Positions 45,374-54,806 of a stretch of 64,000 bases of DNA are shown piece by piece; position 1 is the stretch's first letter, and the number at the start of each line of letters is the position of its first letter. The stretch comes from Methylobacterium sp. GTDB lineage: Bacteria > Pseudomonadota > Alphaproteobacteria > Rhizobiales > Beijerinckiaceae. The position numbers and the translations under genes were made by a program. The stretch covers positions 62,001 to 126,000 of the forward strand of contig PERO01000020.1 in assembly GCA_002928875.1 (NCBI GenBank), read 5' to 3'. The notes under the pieces are model-generated. The model made no database searches. It was not told where the DNA came from and was given only the letters and a program-made list of their open reading frames with translations.

Positions 45374-46267
45374 ATGACCCGCATCCTCACCATCGGCATT
45401 GCCGTTCTCGACGACATCTACACCCTGCCGATGCCGATCACGCCCGGCCAGAAGCACCGCGCCAGCGGCCTCGTCACCACCATCGGCGGCACCGCGACGA
45501 ATGGCGCCTATGCCATCGCAAGGCTCGGCGGCAGACCGAGCCTGCTCGCGCGCTTCGGCGAGGATGCGGTGGGCGCGCAATTGCGCGGCATGCTCGAGGG
45601 CTACGGCATCGATACGAGCCTGAGCCTGCCCATGCCGGGCCTCGCGACCTCGCGCTCGACCATCGTGGTGGAGCCGAATGGCGATCGCAGCATCTTCAAC
45701 CGCATGGACCCTGATGCGCCGGAGGATGCGCCCTGGCTGCCGCGCGCCGTGCCGGAGGGCTTTGCAGGCGTGCTCGCCGATGTGCGCTGGGAAAGTGCTG
45801 CCCTGCGCTTGTTCGATTCGGCGCGCGCCTCCGGCCAATTCGCCGTGCTCGATGGCGACCGGGCCCCGCAGGAGCCGCGCCTTGTCGAGGCCGCGACGCA
45901 TGCGATCTTCTCCGCGCAGGCCATCCGCGAGATGACCGGCATCACCCATATCGGCGAGGCGGTGGCGCATTATGCGAGAGGCCGCACGAACTTCATCGCC
46001 GCGACCGATGGCGAGCACGGCACCTACAGCCATTGGGAGGGGCGCGTCACCCATCACCCGGCTTTCGCGGTCAAGGCGGTGGATACGCTCGGCGCGGGGG
46101 ATACCTTTCACGGCGCCTTCGCCTACGCGCTGGCCGAGGGCATGGCCATTCCCGTCGCGATCCGCTTCGCAAGTGCCGCGGCGGCGATCAAGGTGACGCG
46201 CCCCGGCGGGCCGCTGGGCGCGCCGACAAAGGCGGAAGTGCTGGGATTTCTGGCGGAAAACGGCTGA
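45374..46267 (+). CDS. PfkB-family carbohydrate kinase
   Basis: The 297-residue ribokinase-like protein has an N-terminal TIGGTATNGAYAIARLGG (PfkB signature 1), a sugar-binding region, and the C-terminal VDTLGAGDTFHGAFAYALAE with the catalytic Asp in GAGD. It phosphorylates a sugar or nucleoside; the substrate cannot be told. The adjacent sugar-type binding protein is divergent and may share a substrate. The ATG at 45374 is used; the reading frame extends far upstream without coding character. Confidence 0.88.
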   Translation: MTRILTIGIAVLDDIYTLPMPITPGQKHRASGLVTTIGGTATNGAYAIARLGGRPSLLARFGEDAVGAQLRGMLEGYGIDTSLSLPMPGLATSRSTIVVEPNGDRSIFNRMDPDAPEDAPWLPRAVPEGFAGVLADVRWESAALRLFDSARASGQFAVLDGDRAPQEPRLVEAATHAIFSAQAIREMTGITHIGEAVAHYARGRTNFIAATDGEHGTYSHWEGRVTHHPAFAVKAVDTLGAGDTFHGAFAYALAEGMAIPVAIRFASAAAAIKVTRPGGPLGAPTKAEVLGFLAENG

Positions 46268-46390
46268 GATCGCCGGTCCTTTCGCGGCGCGACCCGCAGA
46301 ATACGCCATGGAATCGCCGCGGGAACGGCGCTACTGATGCGGAAAGCGACCAACGCACCTTCCCGACCGCGACATCACCACGAGGGCCCC

Positions 46391-47842
46391 ATGCTGACAA
46401 AGATCGATTTCAAGAAGGAAGCGAACCTCATCGGCGGCGAATGGGTGCAAGCCGCCTCGGGCAAGAGAATCGCGGTCACCAATCCGGCAACCGGCGACGT
46501 GTTCGGTCATGTCCCCTCCTGCGGCAAGGCGGAAACCGCGCGCGCCATCGACGCCGCCGAGGCGGCCTTCCCAGCCTGGCGAAAAAAGACGGCCGCCGAA
46601 CGTTCCGCCCTGCTCATGACGCTCGCAAACCTCATCCGCGAGAATGTCGAAGCGCTCGGCACGCTTCTCACGCTGGAGCAGGGCAAGCCGCTGGCCGAGG
46701 CCAAGGGCGAGGTGATGGGCTCGGCGGCCTATGTGCAATGGTTCGCGGAAGAGGCGAAGCGCGCCTATGGCGATGTGATCCCCTCGCCCTGGGGTGACCG
46801 GCGCATCCTTGTGACGAAAGAACCGGTGGGCGTGGTCGCGGCGATCACGCCGTGGAATTTCCCCTCCTCGATGATCGGGCGCAAGCTCGGCGCGGCGCTC
46901 GCGGCGGGCTGCACCATCGTCATCAAGCCGGCCTCGCAGACGCCATTCTCGGCGCTCGCCTGGGGTATCCTGTGCGAGAAGGCCGGCATTCCGGCCGGGG
47001 TGGTGAACATTCTCACGGGCTCGGCCAGCGAGATCGGTGGCGAGCTGACCGCCAATCCGAAGGTGCGCAAGATCAGCTTCACCGGCTCGACCGAGATCGG
47101 CAAATTGCTGATGGCGCAGGCCGCGGGCACGATGAAGCGCATCTCGATGGAACTCGGCGGCAACGCGCCCTTCATCGTCTTCGACGACGCCGATCTCGAC
47201 CGCGCGGTGGCCGGCGCGATGCTCGCCAAATTCCGGAATGCCGGCCAGACCTGCGTCTGCACCAACCGCTTCTACGTGCAGGCCGGCATCCATGATGCCT
47301 TCGCCGAGAAATTCGCAGAGGCCGTCGCCGCGATGAAGGTCGGCAACGGCCTCGAATCCGGCGTGACGGTTGGCCCGCTGATCGACGACAAGGCGATCGA
47401 GAAGGTCGAGGAGCATCTGGCCGATGCAACCGCGCAGGGCGGCAGCATCCTCACCGGAGGCCGGCGCCACGCGCTCGGCGGTTCCTTCTTCGAGCCGACC
47501 GTGGTGAAGGGCGTGACGCAAAGCGCAAAGGTCGCGACGGAAGAGACCTTCGGGCCCATCGCGCCGATCTTCAAGTTCGAGACCGAAGACGAGGTGGTGG
47601 GCTGGGCCAATGCCACGGAATACGGCCTTGCGAGCTATTTCTACACCCGCGATCTCGCCCGCGCCTTCCGCGTCTCGGAAGCGCTGAAATACGGCATGGT
47701 CGGCATCAATGAGGGGCTGATCACCACGGAAGTCGCGCCCTTCGGCGGCGTGAAGGAAAGCGGGATGGGCAAGGAAGGCTCGAAATACGGTCTCGATGAC
47801 TATCTCGACGTGAAATATGTCTGCATCGGCGGGCTTTCGTGA
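46391..47842 (+). CDS. gabD: NAD(P)-dependent succinate-semialdehyde dehydrogenase
   Basis: The 483-residue aldehyde dehydrogenase starts at ATG 46391 with GAGGG four bases upstream. Signatures: AITPWNFPSSMIGRKLGAAL, FTGSTEIGKLL (NAD site), MELGGNAPFIVFDDADLD (catalytic Glu) and NAGQTCVCTNRFYVQ (catalytic Cys), the last with the paired Cys typical of GabD. The tail FGGVKESGMGKEGSKYGLDD also fits. It oxidises succinate semialdehyde to succinate. No gabT is present here. Its stop overlaps the GTG of the YitT gene by four bases. Confidence 0.92.
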   Translation: MLTKIDFKKEANLIGGEWVQAASGKRIAVTNPATGDVFGHVPSCGKAETARAIDAAEAAFPAWRKKTAAERSALLMTLANLIRENVEALGTLLTLEQGKPLAEAKGEVMGSAAYVQWFAEEAKRAYGDVIPSPWGDRRILVTKEPVGVVAAITPWNFPSSMIGRKLGAALAAGCTIVIKPASQTPFSALAWGILCEKAGIPAGVVNILTGSASEIGGELTANPKVRKISFTGSTEIGKLLMAQAAGTMKRISMELGGNAPFIVFDDADLDRAVAGAMLAKFRNAGQTCVCTNRFYVQAGIHDAFAEKFAEAVAAMKVGNGLESGVTVGPLIDDKAIEKVEEHLADATAQGGSILTGGRRHALGGSFFEPTVVKGVTQSAKVATEETFGPIAPIFKFETEDEVVGWANATEYGLASYFYTRDLARAFRVSEALKYGMVGINEGLITTEVAPFGGVKESGMGKEGSKYGLDDYLDVKYVCIGGLS

Positions 47843-48456
47843 ACCAAGCGCAGACGGAACTGCACCGGCACGCGGCCTATGAGGATGCGCTCGCGATCCT
47901 CATGGGCACGCTGTTCATCGCCGTGGGCGTGATGCTCTACAGCCAGGCGAAGCTGGTGACCGGCGGCACGGCGGGCCTCGCGCTGCTGCTGCACCACGCG
48001 ACCGGCACCGGCTTCTGGCTCGCGTTTTCGGCCGTGAACGTGCCGTTCTATGCGCTCGCGGCCTGGCGCATGGGCTGGAAGGTGGCCTTGCGCACCTTCC
48101 TCGCGGTGACGGTCGTCTCGCTCTTCGCGAAGTTCCTGCCGGACTGGATCGTGATGATCCCGCTCGATCCGGTCTTCGCGACGATCCTCGGCGGCGGCCT
48201 GATGGGCAACGGCCTGCTGATGCTCTTCCGCCACCGCACGGCGCTCGGCGGGGTGAACATCCTCGCGATGTTCCTGCAGGAGCGTTTCGGCTGGCGCGCG
48301 GGTTATGTGCAGATGGGCATCGATTGCGCGATCCTGCTGGCCTCGCTCGCCGTGCTGCCGCCGCAGAACCTAGCCCTCTCGCTGCTGGGGGCCGTGGTGG
48401 TGAACCTGATCCTCGCGATCAATCATCGTCCCGGCCGCTATCTCGGCATGTCCTGA
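47839..48456 (+). CDS. YitT-family (DUF161) membrane protein
   Basis: The 205-residue protein starts with GTG 47839 overlapping the gabD stop. It has five to six helices: LAILMGTLFIAVGVMLYSQA, GTAGLALLLHHATGTGFWLA, VALRTFLAVTVVSLFAKFLP, FATILGGGLMGNGLLMLFRH and CAILLASLAVLPPQNLALSL. The KLVTGGTAGLALLL and RHRTALGGVNILAMFLQ segments match YitT-like proteins, whose function is unknown. Translation coupling with gabD suggests a shared physiological task, not a proven one. Confidence 0.85.
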   Translation: MNQAQTELHRHAAYEDALAILMGTLFIAVGVMLYSQAKLVTGGTAGLALLLHHATGTGFWLAFSAVNVPFYALAAWRMGWKVALRTFLAVTVVSLFAKFLPDWIVMIPLDPVFATILGGGLMGNGLLMLFRHRTALGGVNILAMFLQERFGWRAGYVQMGIDCAILLASLAVLPPQNLALSLLGAVVVNLILAINHRPGRYLGMS

Positions 48457-48533
48457 GGCATTGCGGCGCGCGATGCCCTCTTGAAGTTTCGGCGCGCTCC
48501 TCCAATCCTGCGCCGGAGGAGCCATCACAGATC

Positions 48534-50003
48534 ATGCGTCGTCGCTTGCGTTTCATCTTCCGCGGCCGGACCGTCGAACTCGACGGGTTCGATCCCACCC
48601 TCACGCTGCTCGAATGGCTGCGCGAGGAGCAACGCGCCACCGGCACCAAGGAGGGCTGCAACGAAGGCGATTGCGGCGCCTGCACCGTGGTGCTCGCCCG
48701 CCTGCGCGAGGGTCGCGTCCGCTACGAGCCGGTGAATGCCTGCATCCTGCTCCTCGGCCAGATCGACGGCGCGGAAGTGCTGACCGTGGAGGATCTTTCC
48801 GCCGGCGGCTCCCTCCACCCGATCCAGCAGGCGATGATCGCGCATCACGGCGCGCAATGCGGCTTCTGCACGCCGGGCATCGTGATGAGCCTGTTCGCGG
48901 CCTATCACGAGGCTGAAAGGCCGCTGACGCGCGCCGCCTTCGATGACATCCTCTCCGGCAATCTCTGCCGCTGCACCGGCTATCGCCCGATCGCCGATGC
49001 GGCGATGGAAGCGCTCCACGGCCCGGCGGCGGACGCCTTCGCGGCCGATGCCGAGCAGCGCCGGGCGCGGCTCGACGCGCTGCAGGAGGGATCCGACCTT
49101 TTCATCGGGCATGAGGCGCGCTTCTTCGCCGCTCCGGCCAGCATCGAGAGCATGGCGACCCTCGCGCTTCGCCACCCCGATGCGACACTCCTCTCCGGCG
49201 GCACGGATGTCGGGCTCTGGATCACCAAGCGCCTGCAGGATCTCGGCAAGATCATCTGGCTGGGGCGCGTGAAGGGCCTCGACCGCATCACCGCGACCGA
49301 CACCACCCTCACCCTCGGGGCTGGCGTGACGCATGAGCGCGCGCTTGCCCCGCTCGCCGCGCTCGACCCCGATCTCGGCCTGCTGATGCGGCGCTTCGGC
49401 TCGAAGCAGGTCCGCGCCTCCGGCACCGTGGGCGGGAACATCGCCAACGGCTCGCCCATCGGCGATCTCGCGCCCGCCTTGATCGCGCTCGGCGCGAGCG
49501 TCGAGATGCGCAAGGGCGGGCTCACGCGCACCATGCCGCTCGAGAATTTCTTCCTCGCCTATGGCCGGCAGGCGCGCGAGCCGGGCGAGGTGGTGACGGC
49601 GCTCCACATTCCGAAACTGAAACCCGGCATGGCCTTCCGCGCCTTCAAGATCTCCAAGCGCTTCGACGAGGATATCTCCGCCGTGATGGGCGCCTTCCGC
49701 TTCCGCATCGAGGATGGCGCAATTGCCGAGGCGCGGCTCGCCTATGGCGGCATGGCCGGCATTCCCGCCCGCGCCAGGGCGACCGAGCAGGCGCTCGAAG
49801 GCGTGTCGCTCGCCGATCCGCATGGCTGGGCGGCGGCGCTCTCGCATCTGGAGGCGGATTTCCAGCCAATCTCCGACATGCGCGCCAGTGCGGCCTATCG
49901 CGCTAAGGTGGCGCGCGCCATCCTCGGCAAGGCGCTTCTGGAAATCGCCGGCGGGGCAGCCGAGACGCGCATCCACCCGCGTGAGGTGGTCCATGCGGGC
50001 TGA
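48534..50003 (+). CDS. xdhA: Xanthine dehydrogenase small subunit (Fe-S and FAD)
   Basis: The 489-residue protein starts at ATG 48534 (MRRRLRFIFRG). Residues 1-80 hold the plant-type [2Fe-2S] site CNEGDCGAC (Cys42, 47, 50), then the second [2Fe-2S] domain with CGFCTPG and LSGNLCRCTGYRP. The FAD domain from about 195 includes LLSGGTDVGLW and GTVGGNIANGSPIGD. It passes electrons from the Mo site to NAD+. xdhB begins eleven bases before its stop. XDH converts hypoxanthine and xanthine to urate. Confidence 0.95.
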   Translation: MRRRLRFIFRGRTVELDGFDPTLTLLEWLREEQRATGTKEGCNEGDCGACTVVLARLREGRVRYEPVNACILLLGQIDGAEVLTVEDLSAGGSLHPIQQAMIAHHGAQCGFCTPGIVMSLFAAYHEAERPLTRAAFDDILSGNLCRCTGYRPIADAAMEALHGPAADAFAADAEQRRARLDALQEGSDLFIGHEARFFAAPASIESMATLALRHPDATLLSGGTDVGLWITKRLQDLGKIIWLGRVKGLDRITATDTTLTLGAGVTHERALAPLAALDPDLGLLMRRFGSKQVRASGTVGGNIANGSPIGDLAPALIALGASVEMRKGGLTRTMPLENFFLAYGRQAREPGEVVTALHIPKLKPGMAFRAFKISKRFDEDISAVMGAFRFRIEDGAIAEARLAYGGMAGIPARARATEQALEGVSLADPHGWAAALSHLEADFQPISDMRASAAYRAKVARAILGKALLEIAGGAAETRIHPREVVHAG

Positions 50004-52299
50004 AGCGGAAACCCTCGCCGTGGTGCATGATTCCCTGCCACATGACAGCGCGCGCCTGCATGTGACGGGGCGCGCGACCTATATCGACGACATCCCCGAA
50101 CCCGCCGGCACATTGCACATCGCGCTCGGCCTCTCGCCGAAGGCGCGCGGGCGACTGGTGAAGCTCGACCTTTCCGAGGTCGAGGCGAGCGCAGGCGTCG
50201 TGCGCGTCATCACCGGGCATGACGCGCCGGGGAAGAACGACACCTCGCCCCATCTCGGCGACGAGCCCATGCTTGCGACCGACGAGATCGCCTTCCACGG
50301 GCAGGCCGTGTTCGCGGTGGTCGCCACAAGCCGAAAGGCCGCGCGCGTCGCGGCCCGGCTCGCGCGGATGGACATCGCCAGCGAGACGCCCGCCGTCTCG
50401 GTGGAGGATGCCCGTGCCGAGGGCGGGCGCGTGCTGCCGGATTACGCCTGGGACAATCCGCGCGTGGCGGATGCGCTCGCCGCTTCGCCCCTGCGCCTTT
50501 CCGGCGAGATCGAGATTGGCGGGCAGGAGCATTTCTATCTCGAGGGGCAGGCCGCCTTTGCCTTCCCCGGCGAGGGCGACGAGATGCTCGTGCATTCCTC
50601 GACCCAGCACCCCAGCGAGGTGCAGCATATCGTGGCGCGCGTGCTCGGCGTCGCCGATCACAACGTCACCATCGAATGCCGGCGCATGGGCGGCGGCTTT
50701 GGCGGCAAGGAGAGCCAGGCGAGCCAGTTCGCCGCCATCGCCGCGCTCGCCGCGCGCCTCACGGGCCGGCCCTGCAAGCTCAGGCTCGACCGCGACGACG
50801 ATTTCGTCCTCACCGGGAAGCGGCACGATTTCCTGACGCGCTACGATGTCGGCTTCGATGCCAACGGCCATATCCAGGCGATCGACCTGCAGCTCGATGC
50901 GCGCTGCGGCTATTCGGCCGATCTCACCATCGGCGTGGTCGATCGGGCGATGTTCCATTCGGACAACGCCTATTTCCTGCCCGAGGCGCGGATTGCCTCG
51001 CGGCGGCTCAAGACCAACACCGTCTCGAACACCGCCTTCCGGGGCTTCGGCGGCCCGCAGGGGATGGTGGGAATCGAGGCGGTGATGGATGCGATCGCGC
51101 ACCAGCTCGGCCGCGACCCGCTCGACATCCGGAAGGCGAATTTCTACCGGCCGGGCCGCGACGTCACGCCCTATGGCATGACCGTCTTCGATATCGAGAC
51201 GCTGCTGCCCCTCGTGGAGCGGCTGGAACTCACGAGCGATTATCGCGCAAGGCGGCAGGAGATCGCCCATTTCAACGCGCATTCGCCGATCCTGAAGAAG
51301 GGCCTCGCGCTGACGCCGGTGAAGTTCGGCATCTCCTTCACGCTGAAGCACCTCAATCAGGCCGGCGCGCTGGTGCATGTCTATTCGGATGGCTCCGTGA
51401 TGCTCAATCACGGTGGCACGGAGATGGGCCAGGGCCTTTACGTGAAGGTCGCGCAGGTCGTGGCTGATGTGTTCGGCATCGGCCTCGACCGCGTGAAGAT
51501 CACGGCAACGAATACCGCGAAGGTGCCGAATACCGGGCCGACGGCGGCCTCCTCCGGCTCCGATCTCAACGGCATGGCCGCGAAGATCGCGGCGGAGACG
51601 ATCCGGGCCCGCATGGCCGCGGAAGCCGCGCGACGCTTCGGGTGTCCGGCGGAAAATGTCGCCTTTTCCGACGGTTTCGTGCGCGGCAACGGGCAGGAAA
51701 TCGCCTTCGGCGCGCTGGCCAAGGCCTGCGTGCTGGAGCGCGTCTCGCTCTCCTCCACCGGCTTCTATTCCACGCCCGGCATCACCTGGGATCGCAACAC
51801 GAAGACGGGGCGGCCGTTCTTCTATTTCGCCTATGGCGCGGCGTGCTCGGAAGTCATCATCGACACGATGACCGGCGAAATGAAGCTGACGCGCGCCGAT
51901 ATCCTGCATGATTGCGGGCGCTCGCTGAACCCGGCGATCGATATCGGCCAGATCGAGGGCGGCTTCGTGCAGGGGCTGGGTTGGCTCACCACCGAGGAAC
52001 TCGTCTTCGATCACGAGGGCCGGCTCAGAACCCACGCGCCCTCGACCTACAAGATCCCGGTGGCGTCGGATATTCCGGCTGACCTGCGCGTGAGCCTCTG
52101 GCAGGAACCCAACCGCGAGGAAGCGATCCACCGCTCGAAAGCGGTGGGCGAACCGCCGGTGATGCTGGCGATCTCGGTCTTCTCGGCCATCGCCGATGCG
52201 GTGCATAGCCTCGCGCCAGGCAAGCCCGTGAGCCTTCGCGCACCGGCGACACCCGAAGCCATTCTCGACGCCTGCGATGTGCAGAAGGGCCTCGCATGA
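49993..52299 (+). CDS. xdhB: Xanthine dehydrogenase molybdopterin-binding subunit
   Basis: The 768-residue protein starts at ATG 49993 with GAGGTGG upstream, overlapping xdhA. Features: TYIDDIPEPAGTLHIALG, MGGGFGGKESQ, NTAFRGFGGPQGM, LNHGGTEMGQGLYVKVAQV, and the C-terminal KAVGEPPVMLA, which contains the catalytic Glu of the family. The Mo is the monooxo-sulfido, non-dinucleotide type in XDH. The stop overlaps the xdhC start by four bases. It is slightly shorter than the Rhodobacter XdhB but complete. Confidence 0.95.
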   Translation: MRAEAETLAVVHDSLPHDSARLHVTGRATYIDDIPEPAGTLHIALGLSPKARGRLVKLDLSEVEASAGVVRVITGHDAPGKNDTSPHLGDEPMLATDEIAFHGQAVFAVVATSRKAARVAARLARMDIASETPAVSVEDARAEGGRVLPDYAWDNPRVADALAASPLRLSGEIEIGGQEHFYLEGQAAFAFPGEGDEMLVHSSTQHPSEVQHIVARVLGVADHNVTIECRRMGGGFGGKESQASQFAAIAALAARLTGRPCKLRLDRDDDFVLTGKRHDFLTRYDVGFDANGHIQAIDLQLDARCGYSADLTIGVVDRAMFHSDNAYFLPEARIASRRLKTNTVSNTAFRGFGGPQGMVGIEAVMDAIAHQLGRDPLDIRKANFYRPGRDVTPYGMTVFDIETLLPLVERLELTSDYRARRQEIAHFNAHSPILKKGLALTPVKFGISFTLKHLNQAGALVHVYSDGSVMLNHGGTEMGQGLYVKVAQVVADVFGIGLDRVKITATNTAKVPNTGPTAASSGSDLNGMAAKIAAETIRARMAAEAARRFGCPAENVAFSDGFVRGNGQEIAFGALAKACVLERVSLSSTGFYSTPGITWDRNTKTGRPFFYFAYGAACSEVIIDTMTGEMKLTRADILHDCGRSLNPAIDIGQIEGGFVQGLGWLTTEELVFDHEGRLRTHAPSTYKIPVASDIPADLRVSLWQEPNREEAIHRSKAVGEPPVMLAISVFSAIADAVHSLAPGKPVSLRAPATPEAILDACDVQKGLA

Positions 52300-53084
52300 G
52301 CCGCATCCGCATCACGATTGCCGAGGCGCGCGGTTCCACGCCGCGTGAAGCGGGCGCAGCAATGTTGGTGGATGAAGCGGGTCGCTTCACCGGCACCATC
52401 GGCGGGGGCACGCTGGAATGGCAGGCGCTCGCCGAGGCGCAGCGCCTGCTGCGATCAGGCACGGCACAACGCGAGATGGGTTTCGCGCTCGGCCCCGATC
52501 TCGGCCAGTGCTGCGGCGGTCGCGTGACGCTCCGCTTCGAGCGCGTCACGGACGCGGCTGTGCTGGAGAAGCCCGAGGCCACGCCCCTCCTCCTTTTCGG
52601 CGCGGGGCATGTCGGGCGCGCGATTGCGCTGGCCTTGGCTCCCCTGCCCTTTGCCTTGCGCTGGATCGACCCGCGTCCGAACGCCTTTCCCGCCGCCTTC
52701 CCGCCCAACGTGACACCCGTCGCGCCCGCCGATCCCGTGACGGAAATCGCCGGCGCGGAAGCGGGTTCGCTGGTGCTCATCCTCACGCATAGCCATGCGC
52801 TCGATCTCGCGCTTTGCGATGCAGCCCTGCGGCGCGACGATCTGCCTTTCGTCGGCGTGATCGGCTCGGCGACGAAGCGCGCGCGCTTTCTGAGCCAGCT
52901 GCGCGGAATGGGCCACGCGGACGATACCCTCGCGCGGCTCACCTGCCCCATCGGCATCCGGGATCTCGGCTCGAAGGAGCCGGCCGTGATCGCGGCGGGC
53001 GTTGCGGTGCAACTCTTGCAGGAAAGGGCGAAAGCGGCGGAGAGCCGCGACGTTTCACGAGGTCGACATGTCCAATCCGCCTGA
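52296..53084 (+). CDS. xdhC: Xanthine dehydrogenase accessory protein XdhC
   Basis: The 262-residue protein binds Mo-cofactor and protects and delivers the sulfurated form to XdhB. The N-terminal part has GSTPREAGAAMLVDEAGRFT and GTIGGGTLEWQAL; the C-terminal Rossmann domain has LLFGAGHVGRAIALALAPLP, VLILTHSHALDL and the tail CPIGIRDLGSKEPAVIAAGV. The N-terminus is slightly truncated against longer XdhC proteins, but the ATG overlapping xdhB is the only option. The guanine deaminase gene begins 17 bases before its stop. Confidence 0.93.
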   Translation: MSRIRITIAEARGSTPREAGAAMLVDEAGRFTGTIGGGTLEWQALAEAQRLLRSGTAQREMGFALGPDLGQCCGGRVTLRFERVTDAAVLEKPEATPLLLFGAGHVGRAIALALAPLPFALRWIDPRPNAFPAAFPPNVTPVAPADPVTEIAGAEAGSLVLILTHSHALDLALCDAALRRDDLPFVGVIGSATKRARFLSQLRGMGHADDTLARLTCPIGIRDLGSKEPAVIAAGVAVQLLQERAKAAESRDVSRGRHVQSA

Positions 53085-53553
53085 TGATGACGCGCTTCTC
53101 GCCCACGCGGTGCAGCTATCGCGCAGGCATATGGAAGCCGGCGCGGGCGGACCGTTCGGCGCGGTGATCGCCACGGCGGACGGCCGCATCATCGCCGAGG
53201 GCTGGAACGGCGTGACCTCCGGCAACGATCCCACCGCGCATGCCGAAGTGGTGGCGATCCGCCGTGCCTGCGCGGCGCTCGGCACCTTCGATCTCTCGGG
53301 GCACGTGATCTATTCCTCCTGCGAACCCTGCCCCATGTGCCTCGGCGCGGTCTATTGGGCGCGGCTCGACCGGCTGGTCTTCGCGAATTCGCGCGTGGAT
53401 GCGGCCGCCATCGGCTTCGACGATGCGCTGATCTACGACGAGATTCCCAAGCCCATAGAGGCGCGCCTGCTGCCGACCGTCCATCAGCCGAGTGCGGAAG
53501 CCGCCGCGGTCTTCGCGGATTGGCTGAAGAAGGCGGATCGCGTGCCGTATTGA
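53068..53553 (+). CDS. guaD: Guanine deaminase (cytidine-deaminase fold)
   Basis: The 161-residue protein starts at ATG 53068 (CGAGG upstream), overlapping xdhC. Zinc-site residues: HAE (His58, catalytic Glu60) and CEPCPMC (Cys88 and Cys91). The C-terminal FDDALIYDEI resembles the distinctive loop of GuaD rather than TadA or CDA. It converts guanine to xanthine, the substrate of the XDH encoded just before, so the operon carries guanine to urate. No uricase or allantoin genes are in the window. Confidence 0.88.
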   Translation: MSNPPDDDALLAHAVQLSRRHMEAGAGGPFGAVIATADGRIIAEGWNGVTSGNDPTAHAEVVAIRRACAALGTFDLSGHVIYSSCEPCPMCLGAVYWARLDRLVFANSRVDAAAIGFDDALIYDEIPKPIEARLLPTVHQPSAEAAAVFADWLKKADRVPY

Positions 53554-53733
53554 CCGGCAGGCGCGCCGCTGGCCTTTTCGGCGATCCGACCAATTTCTGT
53601 GCATGACCGGGCTGGCCCGAGGCTTCGCCTTGCGCTGCAACCCGGCATGAGGCTTGCTGTTCCGTGAAGGCTTGCGGCCGAGACAGACCCGGCAAACCGG
53701 ACGCCGCGCAGATGCAACAGAGGAGAGGAACCC

Positions 53734-54780
53734 GTGTTTGAGATTTCCCGCCGTCGCACCGTCCTTGGCCTGGCCTTCGCCGGCCTTGCCGCGCTGTCTC
53801 CCGTCCTTATGTTGCCTTCCCTGGCGCAGGCCCAGACCAAGCTGCGCGTGACGCTGGACTGGCGCTTCGAAGGCCCTTCCGCGCCGTTCCTGATCGCGAT
53901 CGACAAGGGCTATTTCGCCGCCGAGGGCCTGGATGTCACGGTCGATACCGGCAACGGCTCGCGCGAGGCGATTCCGCGCGTGGCGTCGAACACCTACGAC
54001 CTCGGCTTCGGCGACGTGAATTCGCTGATCCGCTTCCGCGACGAGAACCCGGGCGTGAATCTCAAGGCGGTGATGATGGTCTATGACCGTCCGCCCTTCG
54101 CGATCATCGGGCGGAAATCCAAGGGCATTACGACCGACCTCAAGAGCCTCGCGGGCAAGAAATTCGGCGCGCCGGCGGCGGATGCGGCCTATGCGCAATG
54201 GCCGATCATGCGCGCGGTGAACAAGATCGACGAGAGCACGATGAAGTTCGAGAATGTCGGCTTCCCCGTGCGCGAACCGATGCTCGCCACCGGCGAGGTC
54301 GATGCCGTGTTCGGCTTCTCGGTGTCCTCCGTCATCAATCTCCGGGCGCGCGGCGTGCCCGAGAGCGACATCGTGAACCTGCTGATGAGCGATTATGGCG
54401 TGGAACTCTACGGCAACGTCATCATGGCGTCGCCGAAGCTGCTCGCCGAGAATCCGGAAGCGATCCGCAAGTTCCTGCGCGCCTTCACCAAGGCCTGGCG
54501 CGACGTGATCAAGGACCCGGCGGCCGGTGCCGCAGCGGTGCTGAAGCGCAATGACGTCGCGAAGCAGGATGTGGAACTCGGCCGCCTCCAGATGCTGATC
54601 GAGCAGAACGTGCTGACCCCCGTGGTGAAGCGCGACGGCATCGGCAATGTCGTCGCCGAGCGTTTCGAGAAGGCGCTCGACCAGATCGGCATGACCGCGC
54701 CCTTCAAGAACCGGCCGAAGATGGCGGATGTCTTCACCGCCGAATTCCTGCCGCCTGCCGCCGATCGCAAGATCGATTGA
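53734..54780 (+). CDS. NMT1/SsuA-type ABC transporter substrate-binding protein
   Basis: The 348-residue exported protein starts with GTG 53734 and GGAGAGG upstream. A Tat-like SRRRTVLGLAFAG signal peptide ends at LAQAQ (about 34). NMT1-type features: LDWRFEGPSAPFLIAIDKGY, FAAEGLDVTVDTGNGSREAI, YDLGFGDVNSLI, and GEVDAVFGFSVSSVI. Such proteins bind small organic molecules such as sulfonates, pyrimidines or riboflavin precursors. The position after xdh-guaD suggests a purine or related heterocycle, which is inference. 53554-53733 holds nothing else recognised. Confidence 0.9.
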   Translation: MFEISRRRTVLGLAFAGLAALSPVLMLPSLAQAQTKLRVTLDWRFEGPSAPFLIAIDKGYFAAEGLDVTVDTGNGSREAIPRVASNTYDLGFGDVNSLIRFRDENPGVNLKAVMMVYDRPPFAIIGRKSKGITTDLKSLAGKKFGAPAADAAYAQWPIMRAVNKIDESTMKFENVGFPVREPMLATGEVDAVFGFSVSSVINLRARGVPESDIVNLLMSDYGVELYGNVIMASPKLLAENPEAIRKFLRAFTKAWRDVIKDPAAGAAAVLKRNDVAKQDVELGRLQMLIEQNVLTPVVKRDGIGNVVAERFEKALDQIGMTAPFKNRPKMADVFTAEFLPPAADRKID

Positions 54781-54806
54781 GTGGCGACGAGGCAGGGGGT
54801 CGGCGC

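Noticed and set aside
45223..45714. A + strand ORF starting in the gap before the PfkB kinase
   Set aside because: It overlaps the kinase gene in another frame and has no Shine-Dalgarno or recognisable family.
48457..48533. Terminator after the YitT gene (GAGGCAT...ATGCCCTC then CTTG)
   Set aside because: The stem has a bulge and no T-run, too weak to list as a feature.
49903..52206. A 767-residue minus-strand frame opposite xdhB
   Set aside because: xdhB on + is complete with all motifs; the antisense translation has no recognisable domain.
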